From assembly GCA_003290165.1 (NCBI GenBank), contig QNQO01000652.1, forward strand, positions 248,001-312,000: DNA of 64,000 nucleotides, written 5' to 3'. The notes beneath the pieces were generated by a model. It was not told the DNA's origin. It worked only from the letters and a program-made list of their open reading frames with translations, and did not search any database. This DNA comes from Berberis thunbergii (taxonomy: Eukaryota; Streptophyta; Magnoliopsida; Ranunculales; Berberidaceae). Positions 22,284 through 34,099 of the stretch are shown here, piece by piece; within the stretch, counting starts at the first letter, position 1; the number at the start of each line of letters is the position of its first letter. The position numbers were made by a program, and so were the translations under genes.

Positions 22284-22452
22284 CACAGGAGGAGGTACTG
22301 TGCACAAAGCACAATCGTCGGATCAAATCCGACGACTCAAATCGATGGATTTCAAAAAGAAAAAATTGAAATCCATTTTTTTAAATCCTTCGATCTGAAC
22401 CGTCGGATCAGATCCGACGACTGTGCTTTGTGTACATAAACCTCCTCCTGTG
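22284..22452. mobile_element. Fold-back element (long hairpin)
   Basis: CACAGGAGGAGG at 22284 and CCTCCTCCTGTG at 22452 are the ends of nearly perfect arms of about 75 bp containing ACAAAGCAC and GTCGTCGGATC. The matching place in copy 2 (about 44120-44140) lacks it. It is 169 bp long and non-coding. Confidence 0.75.
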
Positions 22453-22626
22453 CTTTGTGCGCAGGAGCCCTCCCGAATCCGTGTGTTACATGTTTGGGTG
22501 AAAAATTCAAGACTTAACCATTTTTTTTTCTCGATGTCTAGGTGACACAGTCCAAGGTAAATCATATAAAACATTTCTTGCCCGCGTTGTCAATACTCAC
22601 ATACTTACGTGCATGATCGACTCCAA

Positions 22627-22920
22627 GGTGTGTATGTTTACATGGAATCCTATATCATGGGAATCCATGAGGGGATTGCCTAAATCTAAACTAATTTGAG
22701 GTTCAATCACCAATCCACCATTAAATTTTGTTATCAATTGTGGGAATGAAAGTCCCATGAATGTGAAAATCTCATGTGATTTCCATGTTCAAGGGACTTC
22801 CATTCCCACCATTGACACAAAATCTAATGGTGGATTAGTGAGTGGACCTCAAATTAGCTTAAATTTAATTAGTCCCCTTATAAATTCCAATGACAAGATT
22901 CCATGCAACCAAACACACCG
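22627..22920. mobile_element. Tourist-like MITE, diverged copy
   Basis: The left end GGTGTGTATGTTTACATGG and the reverse complement of the right end CGGTGTGTTTGGTTGCATGG are imperfect TIRs. Internal inverted copies of GGGAATGAAAGTCCC / GGGACTTCCATTCCC add pairing. It is related to the cleaner copy at 24449-24707. The target duplication is not clear. Confidence 0.6.
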
Positions 22921-23466
22921 TAAGTGCCTTCTCGACTCAATTTTTCATATGCCATTGACATATTCCATTCTATTCATTTGTTGTCTACACCCTATCTCAT
23001 GTTAAACCCAGTGCATGTTACAAGTTTCAACACTGTGCACATGAACTCTGAAAACATTTTCCATATCTTGGACATTAATTTAACTCCTTTGCGCTTTATT
23101 GATGTGAAAGACATGGGTAGAACATTTACAATGGCTGCAATTTTATTGAATTCCTATAAAATTATGCATTTGACTAGTTCCTAGATGTTTTGCAATCTTT
23201 ATGGCTTGAATTGAAGATATATGCTGGGAATGAGTCTTACTAGTTGGAGGATAATCTCACTTTTGTCCAGATTTTCTTGTCTAAAACGTGTAAAGGGGCA
23301 ATGTGGCGGAAGTCCAATTTGCCTTGTGAGTTAAGGAAAAAAAGAGGCGACTTTAACATTTAAGGACACATTAAAAACTAATAACCTTGTTATTTTTGCA
23401 GCAACAACACAAGTATTGAAATACAAAGTGTTTTTCAATGAAAGCATTGATCGGAGATGGTGATTC
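22921..23466. other. Spacer in duplication copy 1
   Basis: No gene is seen. From about 23225 it resembles 44250-44410 in copy 2. The earlier part has no counterpart there and no recognisable feature. Confidence 0.35.
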
Positions 23467-23965
23467 TATTAGAAAATTTCCTTAAGATGGATCACCATAG
23501 TTTATATTATTAGACGTTGTAGACTATCGAATTATAGGTAATGAGTAATGTTTGATAAGACCCAATTAGTTGGGATCATTAGGAAACAAAATTAAGGTTG
23601 TAAACATGTTTCTAGTTTTATGTTTTATGTCTTGACATATATTACTAAATTGAGTATGGAGGTTATTTATCTGTAAATACAAATTTAAGTTTCACTATAA
23701 TTTTATTATTGATGATGGACTAATAATGGAATTAGTGTTTTATATATACGGTTGTGGTCCTCACTCCAAATCTAATTCTCCATATCCTACTTTTCCACAT
23801 CTAGTTTGAGAAACACAAGAAAAGGTTCTGGAGGTGGAATATTTCTCCGCTGCATGTTGCTAGTTTGTGAGGATTACTGCGAAGATACTCTTCATCAATG
23901 GTGACTTCAGGTACACATTGATTATTGACATGAGGTCTTAGTTTAAGATATGTTAGATTCCGACA
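23467..23965 (+). repeat. 5' LTR of copia element 3
   Basis: This matches 31931-32441 along its whole length with many substitutions, so the insertion is old. A TATA-like stretch (TATATATACGG) lies near 23740. It ends CCGACA just before the primer site. Confidence 0.85.
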
Positions 23966-23967
23966 AG

Positions 23968-23979
23968 TGGTATCAAAGC
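23968..23979 (+). promoter_or_regulatory. Primer-binding site, initiator tRNA-Met
   Basis: TGGTATCAAAGC differs by one base from the standard plant copia primer site TGGTATCAGAGC. It lies two bases after the LTR. Confidence 0.85.
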
Positions 23980-24448
23980 TTCCTTGTTAAAATCATTGAA
24001 GAAAACATACGGTTTATTGTTTGATTAATTAATCAACATGGATTTTACCCAAACCCTATAAATTTATTTTGCCGGATCCGATTTTCCTGGTGACTGGACT
24101 GTGGTTTAGCCATTATATAATCGACACTATGCAGATTTTTGGGTGGTCGTTGAACAATTTCAAACATGTCGAATTCAGATTTTACATTAAAAAATTAATT
24201 TGAAACCTTGTTTCTTCTTCTTCTTCCCCAATTGGGGTTTTGCTTCAGGTTTCGTTTAGGGTTTTAGATGTGGTATGATCGATTCGATCGATTCTTCAGG
24301 TAAACCTTCGTATCTTCATCATTTTTATTTCGACTGCACAATTTCAGTTTGCTTCCCATTGTTCGTCTCCCTCAATTTGAAGACAAATCCACTATTTAAT
24401 GTCCAAGAGGAACCGATTGATCGAGTGAGGGATGATCTCATACTGTTA

Positions 24449-24707
24449 GGGTGTGTTTGGTTGCATGGAATCCTATGCCATGGGAATCCATGAGGGAACC
24501 CTTACATTTTAGGCTAAATTTATATATCACTCCACATCTACTATTTGACCACAAGGAGTGGGATTCCCATGATCATGAGACTTCCATTCCCACCAATGAT
24601 CACAAAATCAAATGGTGGATATAGAATGATACATCAATTTAGCCTAAAATGTAGGGGTCATCTCATGGATTCTCATGACATAGGATTCTATGCAACCAAA
24701 CACACCC
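24449..24707. mobile_element. Tourist-like (PIF/Harbinger) MITE
   Basis: GGGTGTGTTTGGTTGCATGG at the left and its inverted counterpart at the right form TIRs that extend inward for about 75 bp. The flanks are exact TTA duplications (24446-24448 and 24708-24710), the PIF/Harbinger signature. It is 259 bp, non-coding, and lies in the copia leader. Confidence 0.9.
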
Positions 24708-26564
24708 TTAGTCTCAGATGATATCACACTATTTGTCTCAGATCAATGTCAAATTTGAGGCAATTCAGAGAGAGAAAAAAAAGGAAGAAGACGACGAGTT
24801 GACTCGTGGTTCAACCAAGTTAACTCGCGGGCCTGGTTTTGTTGGGTCTATTTTTGGGCTAGGGAGAATTATTGGGCTTGAATGGGTTTGAGTATGGCTC
24901 GGTCCAGTTGCCTTGGTTCGCTTCAGACAACTGGACCAGATCGGTTCAGTTAAGATAAACCGTTCAGTTCAGTTCAACTAGACCAGATGGCTCAAACTGG
25001 CTGGGCTACTTTGCTCCAGTACATATGGATAGTTTAGTCCAGTTGATCCGTTTTGGTCCAGTTAGCCGGTTCGGGTCTTGTTTGGACTGTTTTAGGTCTG
25101 TTGGGCTGGACCAGTTGCATCATTTTTTTTTGGCATTTTTCACTCGCGGATTTGGAATAAATTTTTAAAGTTGAGGATAACTTTAAGGAGTACCTCAAAA
25201 ACATTTTAATTAGCAATCTTAATTTTAAATTTAGGTGAAATTTTATGCTACGTCAACTAAGTGACCTATTTCATGAAATTTTATTTGAGTTTCAATTATT
25301 ATTCGTGGATTGCATATGGTTGTGTCATGACCCATGTTAATAGCAATAGGTCCAAAAGAAGTTGTTATTTTGGTTGGTTCATTGACAGTTTAAGGTAATT
25401 AATTTAAGTAATTTTTTTTTAGATTCACTTATGAATTCAATGATCGTCCCAAAGGAAGGTCATTGTTTGGCCAAACCCGTTTTATTTTATTTCTATTAAT
25501 TAACCTTAGTTGTTTTGAGAAAACTACTTGCACGTTACTATACCTGTCGAAAGACTTGAATTGTAATTGTGAGCTTGGTTTCCAATAACGACCTATTATT
25601 AAAGATGTAAATTTATATGTACTATTTTTTTTCCTTCGCCCATTATTTGCTCCTTAATTAGACAAAATTTGCATGATGTTGATGACTGCGTTAGTCATTT
25701 ATTTGGTTATTAAACCAATGCATTAAAGTTGATGGGTTGTAAATATATTGATTTGAGTTTTTTTTTTTTTTTGTATTGTTTAGTGAATGTTTTTTCGACA
25801 TCTGCAAATCTAAACAACATTTCAGTACTTAATAGTTCAAATTTTGAAAAATTGGAAAGAACATATAGTGATCGTTATTGGGTGTATGGATTTGGATTAT
25901 GCGCTTCGTGTAGATGAACCCACTAACTAAGCCTACTGAGTCTAGTTCAGCTGAAGATAAAGTTTCTTATAAAAAATGGGAGTGCTCTAATTGCATTAGA
26001 CTTATGATACTGAAACACTATATTTCTAAAACTTTTAGTGGTGCCATGCCTATGGAGAAAATTGCTAAAAGTTTCCTACGACAGGTTGCAAACCGAGTTG
26101 CATCGAAAAATGTGAAAGCAAGTACGTTTTTTAGCAAACTTGTTACCATGCGGTATACTGGCAAAGGAAATATAAGGAGCACATAATGAAAATGCCTAAT
26201 CTTGTTTCAAAAATGAGGACACTAAAGTAAGAGTTTTGTAATGATCTCCTTGTATACTTAATTTTGATTCTCTTACTACACAATTTTGTCCATTTAAAAT
26301 CAATTATAATTCTCAAAGGGAGAAATAGACTCTTAATGAGCTTATTGCTAAGTGTGTGCAAGAAGATGAGCGACTGAAACGAAAATAGACAGAAAGTGCT
26401 CACGTGACGACATTTTTCAATGGAAATCCAAGCATCAAGAAAAGGAAAATAAATATTTCTTTAATGCTAAGAGAATTGCATCTTATGGGACTTCAGGTAG
26501 GGACGGCAGTGGGGCAGATTGGGGCGGATTTGAGCAAATCCATCCCCGATCTGTCAAAAATAGT

Positions 26565-27177
26565 CAGTGTTCTAAAAATCGGCCCAGGCGCTAGAAGGTG
26601 GAAAACCGCTCAGATTAATGGCTGGGCGGGCAGTTTGGGTGGTTCTGGGCGGTTTTGGGCAGTCTCGGCGGGCTCTAGGCGGTCTGGGCAATTTATTTAT
26701 TTTTATTTTATATTTAATAAGGCTAATTGTGTTCTTATTTTATTTTTATTTCCTCTTTTGTAGAAATAAACTATTTAAATGTTTTTTTATTCAGTATATG
26801 TCTAAATGTAGCAAATGATGATTGCTTAATGGAATTCTCAAAGGATCTACCGATACCAATTTTACTAATGTAGATTTTATCAAACATGACTGAGGTTATT
26901 CATGCAATTTGAAGAAAAATAAAAGAGTAGGTTTGGATATTTGTCCACAAATTCAATTTTATATAAAATACTAAATTTTGTTCATGAGTGTTAATTTTTC
27001 ATGTTTTTAAATTTTGCATATGTATATTGGCATTAAATTGGATATAATCGATAAGGTATTATGCTTCACTTTTGTAAATTATTAAAGTTATAATACAAAA
27101 CCTAAGACCGCCTCGGCCCCTGGGCTCTAGGCACCTGCTCGCCGCCCGCCCAGCGCTTAGCGATTTTTAGAACACTG
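26565..27177. mobile_element. hAT-like MITE E nested in D
   Basis: TIR CAGTGTTCTAAAAATCG is at both ends in inverted orientation, followed by GCGCT and GGCGGG-rich subterminal repeats. The 8-bp flanks AAAATAGT (26557-26564) and AAAATAGC (27178-27185) match at 7 of 8. It is 613 bp with an AT-rich core and is non-coding. The TIR family differs from A-D. Confidence 0.88.
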
Positions 27178-27372
27178 AAAATAGCGAATCACCAAATCCG
27201 CCCCGCCAATCCGTTTACAGATTTGCGGTTCTGCTGTTGGATTGCTGGTTCCTAGCTCCGATCCACCCCACCATATTGTTGAACTGGCTACTCCCTTGTT
27301 TGAACTGATATTGTTGAACTTGTTTCTCATCAAATGATCCCTTTTGCAACAAAATGAAACCAGAAACCATAA

Positions 27373-28217
27373 TAGAAGTCTGTTTCTGAACCGGCATGAT
27401 CTTCATCACTTCAAATTTAAACATATCAAATGGAAAGGATCAGAGGTTGGTTATGGTTTGACAGTCACGATGCTTTCAGAAACACGGACCAAATATGTTC
27501 CTCATCATATCCATCAATAAACAATAATCACAACTTGACAAGATTTACCAATTCAAGTTGCGTTCTTAATTATTCAATCTCAAACATGTGAAACTGAAGT
27601 TCTCCAAACAACTACAAAATTGAACCCCTTATAACACACTTACAAAATTGAACTCCCCACAACATAATTGACACCATTATCACAAGAGATTTGACATTTC
27701 AAAACTCGAAACATTTCAAAAATTAAGTTTTCGAGGATAATGGATCAGAGTCCTGGCTTGATAATTCTCTAAAGAGAATTAAAAAAGCATATTATATATA
27801 ATCATTGTCGATCATTGGGGAAAGGATCCTCACTTCCATCCTCTTGTATCTTAACCCTAAAACATTGATCCATAAGCATAAAATTCCTAATTCTACACCT
27901 AATTAAGCAATTCAATATAATATTGACAAGAGTCTCAGACATCCAAGGAAGGATAAAAGCAACATTAGCCCCCAAGCCCATCGAAGGGTGTCGATGATTT
28001 GGTGTTCCTTCCTTCACGAGGAGTGAGTGGAGGTAGATCTGTTCAAGGCTTTTGATCTTTCCCTTTTTCACCAGGGGTTGAGCTTTGTGACGGGTACTCA
28101 CTTCTCCTTTTCTTCACGACGGCCTCCTCGTCGACCACTGCGGCCACGGTCTCCACGTCCACCACGACCACCAAATCCACAGCCAAATCCTCCTATTTCA
28201 GCACCTCTCTCCGCCAT
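27373..28217 (-). pseudogene. Captured 40S ribosomal protein uS5 (RPS2) fragment
   Basis: The ATG at 28217 begins MAERGAEIGG and an RGG-rich tail (GGRGGRGDRGR), the known N-terminus of RPS2, a small-subunit protein near the mRNA entry channel. It continues VPVTKL, then KGKIKSLEQIYLHSL and VKE, to about 27978, with stops and frameshifts. A second piece at 27378-27424, FEVMKIMPVQKQT, is the next conserved block. Between them lies about 550 bp of non-coding sequence, possibly an intron. The RNA-binding S5 core is missing. It lies wholly inside hAT D. Confidence 0.75.
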
Positions 28218-28780
28218 GATTGGTTTATTGAACTCTCTATTTCTCTCGTATTATAGAGGCGCAAAGACAATTGAAATGCATACATGATGGATCATTTTCT
28301 CACTCGAGCCGCAGAGAGGGATCAGTTGTGTTGTCGACTGTCGAGTGAGAATGTGAGATGAAAGTGAGGTTGATCTAGGGTTTATTTTCCTTTATATAGT
28401 TCTAGGGTACTTTAGTAATTTTCTCGATTAAACGGATATCCGTGGCGTGGATACGGCCAAATAAATGGATACAGTTTGGATATCCGTATCCGCCCCGAAT
28501 AATAAATGTATATAGTTTGGATATCGGTATCCGCCCCAACCTCCATATAACATTAACCAAATCCGCCCCAAATGGGGTGAGTGGGGTGGATATCCATGAA
28601 AATTCGCCCCACTGCCATCCATATTCATAGGCAAATGTGCAACAAAAAGATGATAAGGTCGTCACATGTTTCTTTTGTAAGAAAGAGGGTCATGTGAAGA
28701 AGGATTGTCTCAAATATTAGAAGTGGCTCGCAAAGAAATGTGACAATTTTAGCATTGTTTGTCTTGAATTTAATCTAGCC

Positions 28781-31700
28781 GAGGTACCACGCCATTCATG
28801 TTGGATAAGTACAGGTGCAACTATTCACATTAGTGTTTCGATGTAGGATTGCATAAGGAGTTAGAAACCAAATGATGTCGAAATGTTCATTTACATGGAG
28901 AATGACAATAAAGCTTGTGTGGAGGAAATTGGAGTCTTTATATTAAAATTAGAATCTGGTTTTTATTTGAATTTAAATGAGATTGTTTATGTACTGTCAT
29001 TTTGGCGAAATTTAATTTCTGTTTCTAGTTGGATAAATGCAGTTATACTTTTTCTTTTGGAAAAATGAAGTTTTAGTCTCTTACAAAATTCCAATGTTAT
29101 TGGTAGTGGATCTCTAATTGATAATCTATATAAATTAGATTTTGATTTGACACATAATGATATTTATGGTTCATTCCTTATGACTTATTGGAATGGTCAA
29201 CGGTAATTTATCATTTTTACATACGATTATTCTCGTTATGGGTATTATACTTAATACATGAAAAATCACAATCATTGGATGTGTTCAAGGCCTATAAATC
29301 TAAGGTTGAAAATCAACATAGTAAGAAAATTAGGGTCGTTAGATCTTATCGTGGTGGTGAATACTATTGTAGATATGACGGTTCAGGCCAATGTTCAAGT
29401 CATGTGCGAGGTACTTACAGGAATGTGGCTTCGTCCCTCAGTACACCATGCTAGGGACACCACTTCAAAGCGGTGTATCCGAGAAACGAAATTGAATCCT
29501 AAAAGATATGGTTATGAGTATGATTTGCCATTATACCTTGCCAGAGTCTATTTGGGGAGAAACCTTAAATACTGTAGTTTATATCCATAATAGAGTACTT
29601 AGTAAACAGTAAATAAAACCCCATATGAGCTATGGACTGGTAGACATCTTAGAATCAAACACTTACATGTTTGGGGATGTCCAGCTAAGGCTAGGCCTTG
29701 CATGCCTCATAAATGAAAATTGAACTTTAAAACTATTAGTTGCTACTTTATTAGATATTCGGAAAGATCAAGGGGATTCAAGTTTTATTGCATCTTTACT
29801 GATACATTATTGAGACAGATAATGCCAAGTTTATTGAGGATGTTGAGAATAGTGGGATTACACAATCCAGGAATATTAGTTTTGAAGAAGAACGTGTTGA
29901 CATTCCTATGATGAATATTTAACATGTTAACGTGATCATGTCTATTCTTAAACTGGATGCGGATGCAAATCGCGAAGATATAGTTGAATTGCCTACTGCT
30001 AATCCAAAAACACCTCAAGCTCCCCAATTACAAATGTCAATTAGGAGATCCAATAGGGAGAAGAGATATGGTATTTTGAATGATTATGTAGTTTATCTCG
30101 ATGAGCGTGAGTTTGATATAGGAATGGAAAATGATCCTATATATTTCCCTTTAGCCAAACAAAGTGGTCACTCTTTAGATTGAATGAATTCTATGTTAGA
30201 TGAGTTAAAGTCTATAAAAGACAATGACATTTGGAATCTTGTTGAATTGCCTAAGGGGTGCACCAATTGGATGCAAATGGGTTTTAAAATCCAACGAGAT
30301 TCCAAATGCAACATCTAAAGATATAAGGCAAGTCTTGTCACTAAAGGTTTTACTTAAAAGGAAGGCATTGATTATAAAGAGATTTTCTCTCCAATTTATA
30401 TGAAAGAATCTTTCAGAATTATTATGGTCCTTGTAGCTCATTACAAGTTGGAGTTACATCATATGGATGTTAAGTATGCATTTATAAATGAAAATGTTGC
30501 AAAACTATTTATATGAAGCAACCATAGGGTTTTGAGATAAAAAAAAACTCAGAGCATAAAGTTTGCAAATTAATGAAATCCATCTATGGCTTAAAGTAGA
30601 CATTTCGTCAATAGTATAAAAAAGCTTGATCAAGTAATTTCCTCTTTAGATTTTGAAGAAAATTCTTTTGATCAATGTTTTTATCATAAGATTAGTGGGG
30701 TGAATTTATTATTTTTTAGTGTTATATGTTGATGAAATCCTATTGAAAATTGTGTCATAAGTTTATTTCTTTCAATAACAAATTTATTAAAGTTTTTTTG
30801 CAATAGTATATTTGGTGATAGGCATGCAGGCTAATTGCACTAATCATATAGTATTATTGGTCTATCACACCAAATATTTGTTGAATTGACACTTGGTAGG
30901 TTCTTTACACTAGGTGAAATACTCATTGTTAAAAGTGATAAGTTGAATTTCTCTAATGTCAAAAAAAATGATTCATATATGAAACAACTACATGAAAATT
31001 ATCTCTCATGCGTATGGAGCATAGAGTATAATGTATGATAAAAGTTTATCCGTATTATGATATTATGTATATTATTGGAATGTTGTGGCAGATATTTCAG
31101 ACTGAAGAATGATCACTAAGTAGATGTTGTTGCAGTATTTTAAAAGAACACAAGTTTATGCTCACATGCTACAGATCTAATCAATTGGATTAAATATTCA
31201 TGTTAAATTTTTTAGTGCACTTCCCAAAATAATTATTTGTTTGATATAAAACATGTGATCAAACATTATGGTTAATTTTTTTTATTTTATTTTTGGGCTT
31301 CATGCTATAGGTTTCAATGATAAACGTTGCAAAATAAAGTCGTTGATTGTATTCAGAGAATGACAATCGTTCATTCTAAATTATATCTATTTAAGTTTTT
31401 TTTATTGTTGAAGAAAAAATTCATAATCATTTTATGACAATTAAGGATGTACCGCATAAAGTTTTAACGAGCATGTTGCTTGTTTACGGCGTGGTTAGTT
31501 CTTATGATGTTTCTTATCAGTGGAAGTTTATATTACCATGTTTAATTGTCATTGGTGATCACTTTTAGTTTATTGATGATTCTAAAATAAAGATTTTTAC
31601 CTTTTCAATTATGGTTGCGAATATACATTTTGATTAAGTAGAATAAGACGATTCAATTTTGAATCATAAGGTCGGACCAAGTAAAAATGAACATGAGCAG

Positions 31701-31930
31701 GGATCATATTACATGTCATTTTCATGCTTCACATCGGTACTTTGATCTATGTTGTTGATTGTATTGGTATTTGTGAGATGGATGGGTCCAACCACGATAA
31801 ATATGGTGACGGCTACTGAACCTATATTGATACTTTCAATAGACCAAATTGTTTTAAATCGACACTCACAACTCTCGAATGTCAAGTTTCGAGCTCATAA
31901 AGTTTTACAATATCTAATCTATGGATGATC
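28781..31930 (+). pseudogene. Copia element 3 pol remnant
   Basis: Protease surroundings (WISTGATIHISVS) lie near 28800. Integrase traces (YDYSRYGYYT) follow near 29220. RT is recognisable at 30240-30720: RYKASLVTKGFT-like sequence, then ELHHMDVKYAF, KLMKSIYGLK and FDQCFYH. RNase H-side traces are near 30950-31190. Almost every block has stops. The stretch 31450-31930 has no domain I can place. Confidence 0.75.
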
Positions 31931-32441
31931 TGTGTAGTCCAAGTATAGGTGGATCTACATAGTTTATATTATTATATGTGGTAAACTCTCAAACTATAGG
32001 TGAGTGGTGTTTGATTAGACCCGGTTAGTTGTGATTATTAAGAAACAAGACTAGGGTCATAAACATGTTTCCAATTACATGTTTTATGCCTTGACATATA
32101 TTACTAAATTGAGTATGGAGATTATTTATGTGTAGATAGAAATTTAAGTCTCACTATAATTCTATTATTGATGATGGGCTAATAATAGAATTAGGGTTCT
32201 ATAAATACAATTGAGGTCTCAACTCCAAACCTAATTTTCTATCTCCTACTTTTCCCATTTGGTTTGAGAAACACAAGAGAAAGGTTCTGGAGGTGAAAGA
32301 TATCTCTGCTGCATATTGCTAGTTCGTGAGGATTACTACGGGATACTCTTCATCAATGGCGACTTCAGCTACGCATTGATTAAAGGTTTCTTCATTGTTA
32401 TTGACATGAAGTCTCGGTTTAGGATTTGTTAGATTCCTACA
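31931..32441 (+). repeat. 3' LTR of copia element 3
   Basis: It starts TGTGTAGTCC and ends TTCCTACA, aligning with the 5' LTR over its full length. TCTATAAATAC near 32200 is a better TATA box than that in the 5' copy. GATTC follows directly. Confidence 0.85.
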
Positions 32442-33170
32442 GATTCAACCTCAATCACAATGAAAATCTAGATAGTGATGAAGCAGAGGTGGAATGGATA
32501 AGTTGTAGCCTACTAAAGATCTTTATAACTTTGTCCATTTTAACTTAACATCCACTTTGTGTAGCTATTATCCTTCATTTTCCACAAGCTGACCCAAAAA
32601 TTATGTGCACTGAAACTTGATGGGTTTTTTTATTAAAGAAAACTAACTAGTAACCCATTGAACGCAATCTAAATTTTATAAGGGTGCATGGCTTAAGTAG
32701 CTGGTTCTTCAAACCTTTTCTTTAGGTTTGAGTATTTGGTATTTGTGTGGGTTTTAGAAACATGAGACCTATGGTTTATGTCAGGATAAAAAAGTCTCAG
32801 ACAATCAATCTACTTTATATCTGGTACTAAGTTACCAAACACTGTATTGCATTTTTATGTAAAAATTGTATAGTAAACATCGAAGCATGTAGTTCAAAGC
32901 TTTTTTTAAGTCAACAAAATAAGGAAACAAATTTTGTACTAAAACACTAAAGTAATACATGGTGTTTGCATAGAAAACATCGATAAAAATGTTCAAAAGA
33001 AAGCAAATGTAGTTCACACTTCATCCTTGTAATTAAGTTACATCGTTATTAGGATAAGTTGAAGAATGTACACAATCAGACAAACAACCAAATCTTCTCT
33101 ATTTTTACCATGAAAAGACCTTGGTAATCCCTCGAGTGTGTTCCATAAATACATGCTACCATGTTGTCAT

Positions 33171-33395
33171 TGTTGAAATTAGAAAAAAATTTGTTTCTTA
33201 AAAGATGGGTTTCCTAAAAGTGAGGGAGAATTGTCGAATTAGAAAGTCTTGAAAGTTTGTAACTTGGATTGAAACCAAGTTGAACTAGAAACTGCTCATA
33301 TTGGAAACCAATTTGAATTAGAAACTGTTTTATTCTTTTTGTCGATTGTTAATTTGTGTTTTGGATTAGGCCACTCTTCCACTTAACACAACAAC
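33171..33395 (+). repeat. 5' LTR of copia element 4
   Basis: This aligns with 36928-37075 for about 150 bp (TTGTTTCTTAAAAGATGGG..., GGAAACCAAGTTGA, GGAAACCAATTTGAA). The two then differ, so one has a deletion. It abuts the end of segmental duplication copy 1. Confidence 0.7.
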
Positions 33396-34099
33396 TTGGT
33401 ATCGGAGCCTAGGTTGATTCTTAGATATGAGAGAAAAAACATATGCATCTATGAAGAAGAGTTAAACACCCCTAAAAACCGTGGTGTCGAACGCAAAGTT
33501 TGAGGTTAAAAAGTTCGATGGAACTAACAACTTTTGTATATGGCAATGCAAAGTTAGAGATGTTCCGAGTCAACAAGAGTTGGAAGTTTCTCTAAAAGGA
33601 AAACTTGCATATATGGATGATTAGAAATGGTTGAAGATCAACCATATGGCTTGAAGCACAATACGAATGTGCTTAGGAAAGGATTGGCATGACTTTGTGA
33701 TGAAGGAAAACTCTGCAACGAGCCATGGAGAAAATTAGAAGATTAGTATATGACAAAGAGTATAGAAAATCGACTGCATCTGAAGAACAAACTCTTTTGA
33801 TTTCATTATTGATCTAGGATCTCGATGGCAGAGCATCAGAATGATTACAATAAGATTTTGGTTGATTTGATTAATTTGGATGTCGAGATTAGTGATGAGG
33901 ATACTACCTTGTTGTTGAATTCATTTCTTGATTCGTACACGCATCTGACCACAACCTTGCATTATGGAAAATATGAAGTGAAGTTTGAAGATGTTTCTGC
34001 AACCTTAATAAATAATGAATAATGAAAAAATTACCAACTGGTTAATCGAGATTTGATGTCTAAGTTATTGCTTGCGAGGGACAAATCTAAAATAGGAAC

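Larger units (their letters stand above)
26498..28623. mobile_element. hAT-like element D carrying an RPS2 fragment
   Basis: The ends are TAGGGACGGCAGTGGGGC and, reverse-complemented, TATGGATGGCAGTGGGGC. Subterminal sequence is rich in GGATATCC(G/A) and GGGGCGGAT repeats. Flanks TTCAGG and TTCATAGG suggest a worn 8-bp duplication. It interrupts copia gag and itself contains hAT E. No transposase is present. It carries pieces of a ribosomal protein gene on the minus strand. Confidence 0.75.
25790..28780 (+). pseudogene. Copia element 3 gag, split by hAT D
   Basis: The gag starts NLNNISVLNSSNFEKLE near 25810. The next in-frame stretch (SYKKWECSNCIRLMILKHYI, later MRYTGKGNIRST) is a UBN2-type gag domain. 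hAT D interrupts at 26498-28623. After it the CCHC knuckle CFFCKKEGHVKKDC is intact near 28668-28709. Stops and frame changes occur on both sides. Confidence 0.8.
23467..32441 (+). mobile_element. Ty1/copia element 3 (Tork-like) with both LTRs
   Basis: A structurally complete but dead copia element. The 5' LTR is 23467-23965, then a tRNA-Met primer site, leader, gag, protease/integrase/RT/RNase H remnants, and the 3' LTR 31931-32441. Exact 5-bp duplications GATTC lie at 23462-23466 and 32442-32446, and copy 2 keeps one GATTC at 44406-44410. The internal region is enlarged by a Tourist-like MITE in the leader and by hAT D in gag. Stops throughout rule out activity. Confidence 0.88.
18777..33170. 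repeat. Segmental duplication, copy 1 (with insertions)
   Basis: The non-transposon parts of this interval match 40083-45850 in the same order. Pairs include 18777-18963 with 40083-40250; 19070-19287 and 22035-22283 with 43800-44120; 23225-23466 with 44250-44410; 32447-32520 with 44500-44560; and 32835-33170 with 45530-45840. Copy 1 is expanded by hAT C, a fold-back element, MITEs and a 9-kb copia element. It ends where another copia element begins at 33171. No gene is seen in the shared sequence. Confidence 0.75.
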
